A DNA stretch of 64,000 bases, from positions 124,001 to 188,000 of the forward strand of contig JAVBWI010000023.1 of NCBI GenBank assembly GCA_036677445.1. The letters are read 5' to 3'. Positions within the stretch are counted from its first letter, which is position 1. The number at the start of each line of letters is the position of its first letter. The position numbers were made by a program, and so were the translations under genes. Positions 17,260 through 24,154 of the stretch are shown one piece after another. The stretch is from JAVBWI01 sp036677445 (lineage in GTDB: Bacteria; Bacillota; Clostridia; Christensenellales; CAG-138). The notes beneath the pieces were generated by a model. It saw only the letters and a list, made by a program, of their open reading frames with translations, ran no database searches and had not been told where the DNA came from.

Positions 17260-18027
17260 ATGCTGGCTGTTGAGCGACTGACCGCAATTACCGAAGCCCT
17301 GAACTCGAACGACTGCGTTTCCGTTTCCGAGTTGAGCCGTGCTTTTTCCGTAACCGAGGAAACTATCCGCCGGGATTTGGATAAGATTGTAAACAGCGAT
17401 CATTCCGTGGTGCGCGTACATGGCGGGGCGTATAAAATCAAGACATTCGACCGGGAAGCGCCGTATCAGCTGCGCGAAACCCTGCTCGTTGAGGAAAAGG
17501 ACAGAATAGCCAGAAGAAGCTTCGCCATGTTGGATGACGGCGATACCATCATGCTCGATTCGAGCACCACGGCGCTGCATCTCGCCACATTTATTAAGGA
17601 CTCCCCCCTAAAGATATCCGTCATTACAAATTCCCTGCGGATCGCCTCGGAGCTTTCCGATTGCGCCCATACGAATTTGATTTTAACGGGCGGTACATAC
17701 CGCCCCGCCTCGTGTTCCTTCGTGGGATACTCGGCTACCAATACGCTGGATGAATTTCACGCCGACAAGGCTTTTGTAAGCTGCTCCGGGCTGCATGAGC
17801 GGTTCGGCCTTACCGACAACAGCGAAAGCGAAGCGCAGGTAAGGCGTATGATGCTTATGAATTCGGATTTTCGATATTTGCTGGTCGATTCGGATAAATT
17901 CGGCCGGTGCAAGAGCCACCGCATCGCGCATCTCGACGGCATTCAGGCAATATTCTCAGACCGCGAACCGGACGACGGACTCAAGGCGCTGCTTTTAAAA
18001 AATCAGGTTGAGCTGATCGTTTGCTAA
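17260..18027 (+). CDS. DeoR family transcriptional regulator
   Basis: A 255-residue regulator with an N-terminal DeoR winged helix (ERLTAITEALNSNDCVSVSE, then SVTEETIRRDLDKI) and a DeoRC sensor domain resembling sugar-phosphate isomerases (GDTIMLDSSTTALHLA, ILTGGTY). GGAGG five bases ahead fixes the ATG at 17260, although the frame is open from 17056. These proteins usually repress catabolic operons and are released by a phosphorylated sugar. Divergent placement suggests it controls the nucleoside uptake and shunt operon, with a 5-modified ribose- or ribulose-phosphate as possible inducer; that is inference. Confidence 0.9.
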   Translation: MLAVERLTAITEALNSNDCVSVSELSRAFSVTEETIRRDLDKIVNSDHSVVRVHGGAYKIKTFDREAPYQLRETLLVEEKDRIARRSFAMLDDGDTIMLDSSTTALHLATFIKDSPLKISVITNSLRIASELSDCAHTNLILTGGTYRPASCSFVGYSATNTLDEFHADKAFVSCSGLHERFGLTDNSESEAQVRRMMLMNSDFRYLLVDSDKFGRCKSHRIAHLDGIQAIFSDREPDDGLKALLLKNQVELIVC

Positions 18028-18038
18028 GCATGGCGAAG

Positions 18039-18073
18039 CCGCCGCAATGGTGACTCCACCGGCGCTGCGGCGG
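18039..18073. terminator. Possible terminator hairpin
   Basis: CCGCCGCA (18039-18046) and TGCGGCGG (18066-18073) are perfect arms between two convergent stops. No T-run follows, so it is a weak candidate. Confidence 0.4.
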
Positions 18074-18114
18074 GTCAAACGGCGCATAATGCGCAATCCG
18101 CCGCACCCAGCCTG

Positions 18115-19353
18115 CTATTCCGTCTTCATCTGTTTATCAAACGCATAGTAGTAACCGTCAATGCAATTGAACAATTCCATGCCGTTTTCAAGCAGTGTTT
18201 TCTCAATGACGGGATACAGCTGCTTGGCTGCGGTCGTAACCAGCCGCCCGCCGTCTTTGAGCATGCCGCAAAGCTCCTTATAAAATGTTCCTATATTCTT
18301 TAGCTTATCCGTCTCACTCTCCACCACGATGAGGTCGTAGCTCGCCGCACCGAAATAGATCTTTACCTCTGCCGGCGCCGCAAACATCCATCTGTCGCAG
18401 ACCGTTGCAATATCAGGCAGGTTGTTGAGCGACTCCGAGAGATAGTGCATCGTCACATTCTTAACGCCGCGGCTGCGGTAAATATTCTTGATTTGCAGCA
18501 GGGAGGCGGCACAGGAGCTGCCGATGCCGAGCATGCGCACTTCACCCTCCCGGTTATAATCGGCGAGCGCCACAATACACTTGTCGATCCTGGTAGCGGC
18601 CCAGGCGTCTATGCCAAACTTACTGAAAAAAAGTGACCGATTACGCGCGACAAGATTGTTTTTTCGGTATTCCTCCTGAAATGTCACGGAGCCGTAATGG
18701 TGCACGTAGGTATCCTTTGCGAGTATCAATTTGTAGCCCATGCGGCGTAACCGGAAGCTCATAGCGTCATCGTCATAAGCGCCGGGATTGAAATCCTCGT
18801 CAAAGCCGCCGATGGCCTTTTGCACGTCGGTGCGGAACAGGCAGGTGTAGGTGATCAGCCGAAGCCTTTCCTCCCAAAGGGCTGGATTGCTGATATTGTA
18901 GAGCTCCGCGGCCTGCTGCATTTGCTCAAACGTGGTGTAGGCAAGCTCCACAATTTGCTCGTTGGAAGAGAAATTGCATACCGGCACGACCATGGCAATC
19001 TTTTCATCCGATTCGGCGCATGCAACCAAATTGCGCAGCCACCGCGGGGTGGCCACGATGTCGTTGCTCAGATTCAGGGTATATTTTCCTTCGGCAATTC
19101 GAAAACCGCAGTTGATCGCTTTGTCGACCCCGACATTTTCAGCAAAACTGATTTTCTTGGTGTTGGGCAGAGCGTTGAAAAATTCTTCGGTTCCATCCGT
19201 AGAGCCATTGTTGATGGTAATCAGCTCAAAGTCCACGTCAGTGGTATATTTATATAAACTCTCAACGCATTTTTTTGTATAGTCGAGATGATTATAGGCA
19301 AGCAGTACAATGCTCACTACAGGCGAGCATCCTTTTGTTAGCACGTCGGGCAT
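18115..19353 (-). CDS. Family 2 glycosyltransferase with degenerate methyltransferase-like C-terminal domain
   Basis: A 412-residue protein. Residues 10-250 form a GT-A fold: SIVLLAYNHLDYTKKCVESL, NNGSTDGT, LSNDIVATP (the DxD region reads SND), and a C-terminal GGFDEDFNPGAYDDDAMSFRLR acceptor/base segment. Residues 270-400 look like a Rossmann methyltransferase (YDLIVVE, LKDGGRLVTTA), but the SAM loop is MLGIGSSCA rather than a glycine-rich GxGxG, so methyl transfer is doubtful. GGAGG precedes the ATG. It probably transfers the sugar made by the cluster upstream to a surface glycan; separation by the hairpin element leaves room for independent expression. Confidence 0.85.
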   Translation of the reverse strand: MPDVLTKGCSPVVSIVLLAYNHLDYTKKCVESLYKYTTDVDFELITINNGSTDGTEEFFNALPNTKKISFAENVGVDKAINCGFRIAEGKYTLNLSNDIVATPRWLRNLVACAESDEKIAMVVPVCNFSSNEQIVELAYTTFEQMQQAAELYNISNPALWEERLRLITYTCLFRTDVQKAIGGFDEDFNPGAYDDDAMSFRLRRMGYKLILAKDTYVHHYGSVTFQEEYRKNNLVARNRSLFFSKFGIDAWAATRIDKCIVALADYNREGEVRMLGIGSSCAASLLQIKNIYRSRGVKNVTMHYLSESLNNLPDIATVCDRWMFAAPAEVKIYFGAASYDLIVVESETDKLKNIGTFYKELCGMLKDGGRLVTTAAKQLYPVIEKTLLENGMELFNCIDGYYYAFDKQMKTE

Positions 19354-19403
19354 ACGATGGTCCTCCTCTTACACAACTGATTCTTTTATAAAAGCGGCCG
19401 ACA

Positions 19404-19661
19404 GGGCAGCTTAGCTAAAATCAAGCCGCCCGTAGCTGCGATAAACCCCTTGGGGATTCGAGGGCCGCAGCCCCCGGAGGCTTCCAACCGCCGCCAGCGA
19501 CATGTGCGGTGGCGGCGGAAAGCCTTGCGGTGCAAGGCTTTCCTTACAGGAACAACCGCCCGTGCCGTAGGCACAGGTTGTTCCTGTAATCCTCGGAAAA
19601 GTGCCGCAAGGCACTTTTTTGACTAGCTGAGGGCAGCTTAGCTAAAATCAAGCCGCCCGTA
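19404..19661. repeat. Hairpin-rich element bounded by 31-bp direct repeats
   Basis: Identical 31-bp copies at 19404-19434 and 19631-19661 (beginning GGGCAGCTTAGCTAAAATCA) flank three strong stem-loops: GGAAAGCCTTGC paired with its exact complement around a 3-base loop (19517-19543), ACAGGAACAACC paired over 12 bp with an inner stem (19546-19587), and AAAAGTGCC/GGCACTTTT (19597-19618). A G+C-rich, partly self-complementary stretch lies at 19480-19516. No coding capacity is supported and no transposase is nearby. It could be a dispersed genomic repeat, a processed RNA element or a terminator cassette. Confidence 0.75.
19597..19620 (+). terminator. Terminator-like hairpin in the repeat element
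   Basis: AAAAGTGCC, loop GCAA and GGCACTTTTTT make a perfect stem with a T-run on the plus strand and a reverse A-run, so it may work in both directions. Confidence 0.6.
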
Positions 19662-19828
19662 CTTCTAAGTAAGCGCTGATTAAATGAGGGATGATGGATC
19701 GACGAGATGGTTTTGTGGCCTGCAAGGAGCAAAATCGAAGGAATAGCAGCGCTATTTCGAGATTTAGCTTAACGCAGCAGGACGTAAAACAGCCGTCAAG
19801 ACATCGGTCCGAATTCATCAACGGTTAC

Positions 19829-21148
19829 CTAAACGCCGGCGATAAATGCGTCGATGGATTCGGCCATATAGGCAAGCATATCTTTGGTCAGTCCGTGGTA
19901 AATGCCGATAAAAAACGTATTGCGCAGTACGTTCTCGGTATTCGTCAGTTTGCCTGCGATGCGGTGGCAAACGCCGCGGTAACCGGGGTGATGCAGAATA
20001 TTGCCTGCAAACAGCATGCGGGTTTCTATTTGGCGGCCTTCGAGATACGTAACGATATCGCGCCGGCAAAACGGCGCGTCTTCGCGCAAGGTAAGCGGCA
20101 GGCAGAACCAGGAGGGTTCGGCTTTTTCAAGCTGCCGGGGGAGCAGGAAATACCGCGCGTGCTTTTCGAGCGCGGCATGCAGCAGTGCAAAATTCTCCTT
20201 GCGCTTATTACTGAAATCGGGAAGCTTTTTCAGCTGCTCCAGCCCCATGGCGCACTGGATATCCAACGGCTTCAGGTTATAGCCGATATTGCTGTACACA
20301 TATTTGTGGTCATAATCGTCAGGCAAGCCCTCGAATTTATGGTCGAAGCGGCGGCCGCAGGCGCCCTGCGGGTTTTCTTCCCCCGTCTGACAGTAACAGG
20401 CGCGCCCCCAGTCGCGGATGGAAAGCGCCTGCCGGTACAGATCCAGGTTGTTCGTCAGCACGGCGCCGCCTTCGCCCATGGTGATATGGTGCGCCGCATA
20501 AAAGCTGAATGTGGAAATATCCCCGAATGTGCCGCAGAGCCTGCCGTCGTATGTGGAATCCAGCGCGTCGCAGGTATCCTCTATCACATAAAGGCCGTGC
20601 GCTTTTGCAAAAGCCATAATCGCATCCATATCGGCGGGATTGCCCAGCGTATGCGCAAACAGTATGGCGCGGGTCTTTGCTGACAGCGCTTTTTCCAGCA
20701 AACGTACGTCAATATTGTAGGTAGCTTCCTCCACATCCACAAACACGGGCACCAGACCGTTCTGCAAAACCGGGTTGAGCGTAGTGGGAAACGCAAGAGC
20801 GGTCGTGATCACCTCATCGCCGGGCAGCAGCGGGCGTGCAATGTTTTTCGAGCACAGGGCGCTGACCGCCAGCAGGTTGGCGGAAGAGCCGGAATTGGTA
20901 ACCAAGCCGTACCGCATGCCCATTTTTTCCCGAAAGGCTTCGGTAAACGCCGCGCCCTTACCCCCCAAGGTAAGGTGAAAATCCAGCACGCTGTCCACAA
21001 CAGCCTGCATTTCTTTTTCGTCGTATACCCGGCCGGCATAGTGTATTTTTGTCTGCCCCGGCACAAAGGTTTTTTCAGTCTCCCGAAGATGATAGAGCTC
21101 CTCTACCTTCGCGCGGATTTCCTCTCGTATCTGCTTTTCACGTTCCAT
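19829..21148 (-). CDS. rfbH: CDP-6-deoxy-4-keto-hexose 3-dehydrase (RfbH/DdhC, E1)
   Basis: A 439-residue DegT/DnrJ/EryC1-fold enzyme that removes the C3 hydroxyl of CDP-6-deoxy-4-ketoglucose using PMP and a [2Fe-2S] cluster. The diagnostic change is present: His220 in SFYAAHHITMGEGG replaces the PLP lysine of the aminotransferases. Cysteines Cys193, Cys251, Cys253 and Cys264 give C-X57-C-X1-C-X10-C; the first two spacings match the E1 cluster motif I remember, the last is longer than the recalled X7. GGGAGG precedes the ATG, four bases after the previous stop. It needs an E3-type reductase, which is not in this window. Confidence 0.92.
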   Translation of the reverse strand: MEREKQIREEIRAKVEELYHLRETEKTFVPGQTKIHYAGRVYDEKEMQAVVDSVLDFHLTLGGKGAAFTEAFREKMGMRYGLVTNSGSSANLLAVSALCSKNIARPLLPGDEVITTALAFPTTLNPVLQNGLVPVFVDVEEATYNIDVRLLEKALSAKTRAILFAHTLGNPADMDAIMAFAKAHGLYVIEDTCDALDSTYDGRLCGTFGDISTFSFYAAHHITMGEGGAVLTNNLDLYRQALSIRDWGRACYCQTGEENPQGACGRRFDHKFEGLPDDYDHKYVYSNIGYNLKPLDIQCAMGLEQLKKLPDFSNKRKENFALLHAALEKHARYFLLPRQLEKAEPSWFCLPLTLREDAPFCRRDIVTYLEGRQIETRMLFAGNILHHPGYRGVCHRIAGKLTNTENVLRNTFFIGIYHGLTKDMLAYMAESIDAFIAGV

Positions 21149-21152
21149 ATAT

Positions 21153-22271
21153 TTACCTCCCGCCGTGTATGCGCATCAAGTTGAGCAGATTGTCGCATAC
21201 AATACTGATATCCTCATCGGTCAGGTTTGCCGCCGACGGCAGGGACACGCCGCAGCGTTCCACCATGGCGGCAACGGGGTTCTCAAACCGCTGCTCGAAC
21301 ACAGGGAAACCGCTCATCCTCGGAAATGCGGGCCGGGCGTGGATGTTTTCGTTCCGAAGCCCCGCCAGTATGGCGTCCCGCTGCTCCCTTGTGTATCCGT
21401 TTAGCAATATGGAAGGGTAGCAATAGTTGCTTTTGCACCCTGCCCGCTCCGAAACGATCTGTATACCGTCCGCGCCCTTCAACCGGCAGTAATAGCCGCC
21501 AAACAATGTGCGCTTGATTTCCATCAGTTCTTCGGCGCGTTCAAGCTGCGCCAAGGCCAGGGCGGCGGTCACGTTGCCCATGGTATACTGATAGCCCAGG
21601 CTGTCGCTCCAGAATACGGCGCGGCTGTCGGTCCGCCCCATGGAAGCAAGCAGGCACGCCCGCCGGTAATATTCTTCATTATCCGTAACCAGAATGCCGC
21701 CTTCGCCGCTCACCGCCATTTTGGCGCCCTGGAAGCTGAAGCAGGCAATGTCTCCAAAGGAGCCGACACGCCGCCCGTGATATTCGGCGCCGAGGGCGGG
21801 CGCGGCATCCTCAATAACAAAAAGGCCGTGCTCCTGCGCGATTTCCAAAATCGCGTCCATCTGCGCCGGATGCCCGAATGTGTGTACCAGCATGATGGCT
21901 TTGGTACGGGGGGTAATCGCCCGCCGGATACAGTCCGGATGGATGGTCCATGTATCGGGGGTAATATCCACAAACACGCACTTCGCCCCCGTATAGGCCA
22001 CCGCATAGGCGGTCGCCACCCAGCTGAAATCCGGGACGATCACCTCGTCGTCCGCACAAAGCCCCAACGCGGCGGCGGCAAGATGCAATGCCTGTGTGCA
22101 GCAGTGCGTGGCAACGGCGTAGCGTACGCCTATATAGTCTGCAAAGGTTTTTTCCAGCCGTTTCACATAACAGTCGTAGTTCTCGTACCAGCCGTTTTGT
22201 ACGGCGTCAAGTACCCGGGCAATCTCCTTTTCAGTAATGGACGGCCCCGCGAAGCTGATCCTTCGGTTCAA
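21153..22271 (-). CDS. DegT/DnrJ/EryC1 sugar aminotransferase (perosamine synthetase-like)
   Basis: A 372-residue PLP aminotransferase acting on keto-sugar nucleotides. The PLP lysine is present in FSFQGAKMAVSGEGG, unlike in the neighbouring dehydrase. GPSITEKEI, ATHCCTQALHLA and VIEDAAPALGAEY are family landmarks. It starts with TTG seven bases after GGGGAGGGG. In the pathway it could aminate a keto group on the sugar ring or, more unusually, on the two-carbon branch added by the TPP enzyme. An adjacent GNAT acetyltransferase would suit N-acylation of the amine. The exact substrate is inference. Confidence 0.88.
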   Translation of the reverse strand: MNRRISFAGPSITEKEIARVLDAVQNGWYENYDCYVKRLEKTFADYIGVRYAVATHCCTQALHLAAAALGLCADDEVIVPDFSWVATAYAVAYTGAKCVFVDITPDTWTIHPDCIRRAITPRTKAIMLVHTFGHPAQMDAILEIAQEHGLFVIEDAAPALGAEYHGRRVGSFGDIACFSFQGAKMAVSGEGGILVTDNEEYYRRACLLASMGRTDSRAVFWSDSLGYQYTMGNVTAALALAQLERAEELMEIKRTLFGGYYCRLKGADGIQIVSERAGCKSNYCYPSILLNGYTREQRDAILAGLRNENIHARPAFPRMSGFPVFEQRFENPVAAMVERCGVSLPSAANLTDEDISIVCDNLLNLMRIHGGR

Positions 22272-22300
22272 AAGATACCCCTCCCCTGCATTGTTTCAAT

Positions 22301-23464
22301 TCAGTATTTTTTCAGCGCCGAAAGGCGCTCGCAGGCCTCCTGCAATACGGCGGTTTGCTTTGCAAAGCAAAACCGCACCAGGTTTTCCCCGCCGCCACCG
22401 TGGTAAAACGCCCCGCCGGGTACTGCGGCCACGCCCGTCTTTTCCAGCAGGTACATCGCCTTTTCCTTGCTCGTTTCACCTTTTAGCGCGCTCGCGTCCG
22501 CAAGCACATAATACGCGCCCTGCGGCACAAACGGGGGCAGCCCCGCCCCGCGCAGCGCCGTGCACAGCATGTCGCGCTTTGCTTCATACTGCGCGCGCAG
22601 GGATGCATAATAGCTAGAGGGCAGCGCATGGATGGCGCTCGCGACTCCCGCCTGCAAGGGCGACGGCGCGCAGACGTACACAAGATCGCTGGCGCAGCCG
22701 ATTCGCACGGACAGCTCCCTGCCGCACGCGCTGTAGCCTATGCGCCAGCCGGTGATGCTGAATGTTTTCGAATAGCCGGATATTGTCACCGTGTGGTCGG
22801 CAAGGCCGGGAACAGTGCCGGGGCTGATGTGGGAATGTCCGTCGTACAGGATATATTCATAAATTTCATCCGTAAAAACGAGAAGATTATGCCGCGCGCA
22901 AATATCGGCAAGCGTCTCCAGCTCTTTTTGCGTAAACACTTTGCCGGAAGGATTGGACGGCGTGTTGAGCATAATGCCCCTTGTACGCTTGGTAATCAAC
23001 CGTTCCAAGGCTTCGGGGTCGAAGCTCCAATCCGGCGGGGCAAGGCGCGCGTAGACGGGAATTAGATCTAGCGCCACGAGCGTATATTCATGATACCCAT
23101 AGAACGGCTCAAAGAGTATCACCTCGTCACCGGGATTTAACAGCGCCAAACAGGCGCAAAAAAACGCGCCGGTGGAGCCCGCCGTTACAACCAGCTCGGT
23201 TTCGGGATCTACCGCAAGCCCGTTATAGCTTTTCAGCTTTTGCGAGATACCGCGGCGCAGCTCGTTCAGGCCGTCAAAGCGGGTGTAATGGTTTGTGCCC
23301 GCATCGATGGCCGCTTTGGCGCCGTCCGCCAATACAGGTGGCAGCGGCAGATCGCATACGCCCTGTGAAAGATTGATGCCGCCCGCTTTTTCACACTCCA
23401 CCGACATGATCCTGATTTCAGAGCGCGACAGGGTTTTTATCCGTTTTCCTGCGGCAAAATTCAT
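22301..23464 (-). CDS. PLP-dependent class I aminotransferase
   Basis: A 387-residue fold-type I aminotransferase. GINLSQGVCDLP lies at the N-terminus, LNTPSNPSGKVF is the central motif, FTDEIYEYILYDG carries the PLP-binding Asp/Tyr, and the lysine is in ISGYSKTFSITGWRIGY. It resembles aspartate/methionine/kynurenine-type aminotransferases rather than sugar aminotransferases. AAAGGAGG precedes the ATG. It sits between two sugar genes with gaps of about 29 bases on each side, so it is co-transcribed; it might supply an amino-acid or keto-acid donor for decorating the sugar. Role unknown. Confidence 0.85.
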   Translation of the reverse strand: MNFAAGKRIKTLSRSEIRIMSVECEKAGGINLSQGVCDLPLPPVLADGAKAAIDAGTNHYTRFDGLNELRRGISQKLKSYNGLAVDPETELVVTAGSTGAFFCACLALLNPGDEVILFEPFYGYHEYTLVALDLIPVYARLAPPDWSFDPEALERLITKRTRGIMLNTPSNPSGKVFTQKELETLADICARHNLLVFTDEIYEYILYDGHSHISPGTVPGLADHTVTISGYSKTFSITGWRIGYSACGRELSVRIGCASDLVYVCAPSPLQAGVASAIHALPSSYYASLRAQYEAKRDMLCTALRGAGLPPFVPQGAYYVLADASALKGETSKEKAMYLLEKTGVAAVPGGAFYHGGGGENLVRFCFAKQTAVLQEACERLSALKKY

Positions 23465-23493
23465 TTGCCTTCCTCCTTTATGGTTTTTCGCCC

Positions 23494-24129
23494 TTACACC
23501 GGGTTTTGCGCCTTCCAGGCGTCGATGTTCAGCCGCATGCGGGTATACCGCTTGCCGCCTTCCGTGCCGGGCAGATTTTCATGCGTGATGAAAAAAGCAT
23601 TTCTTACATAATATTCGATGGCATGGCTGTTATCCGAGAATACGCGAAGCTCGATTTCCCGAAGCCCCAACGTTTCAATTCCGAAGCGGATGAGCGCGCG
23701 CAAAGCATAGGTCATGATGCCGGGCAGCGCCTCTTTTTCCCCCCGCAGCACGGCATCCACCTCGCAGGACGCCTTCTCGTAGTTGAAGCACGAGTATCCG
23801 ATATGCCCGACGCGGCGGCCGCCCGGCAAAACAATGAAAAACAAAAGCCTGTCTTCACGGCCGATGATCAAATTATCCAGCCATACTTCCGTGCTCGCGG
23901 CGGTAGCGGCAAATTGCTGTACCGACAGGGACGGATTCTCGTTGCGCCAGTTTGCCAGCTGCTCCAAACAGCCCGGCAGCGAAATTCGATAATCCTGCGT
24001 GATGGGCCTCAAATACGCCACCAGCATACCGTCGTCCCCATAAATTGGGATACATTTGAGCAAATCATACCGGTGCATGCATTTAAAGCTGTCGAAGATT
24101 TCTTTTATGAACGATTGGTAAGTATACAT
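23494..24129 (-). CDS. GNAT family N-acetyltransferase of the sugar cluster
   Basis: A 211-residue protein with a GNAT-like C-terminal half: GRRVGHIGYSCFNYEKASCEVD, then GIMTYALRALIRFGIETLGLREIELRVFSDNSHAIEYYVRNAF, the last part being a typical motif B/C region. The N-terminal 80 residues are unassigned. I chose the ATG at 24129 after GGGGGGAG; the GTG at 24144 would overlap that site. Operon context suggests N-acetylation (or other acylation) of the amino sugar made by the DegT aminotransferase, as PseH or WecD do in other pathways. Confidence 0.78.
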   Translation of the reverse strand: MYTYQSFIKEIFDSFKCMHRYDLLKCIPIYGDDGMLVAYLRPITQDYRISLPGCLEQLANWRNENPSLSVQQFAATAASTEVWLDNLIIGREDRLLFFIVLPGGRRVGHIGYSCFNYEKASCEVDAVLRGEKEALPGIMTYALRALIRFGIETLGLREIELRVFSDNSHAIEYYVRNAFFITHENLPGTEGGKRYTRMRLNIDAWKAQNPV

Positions 24130-24154
24130 AGCGGCTCCCCCCACACAAAACCGT

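Noticed and set aside
19404..19661. CRISPR array or insertion sequence
   Set aside because: Only two repeat copies with one long interval and no spacers of regular size; no transposase frame or terminal inverted repeats with target duplication.
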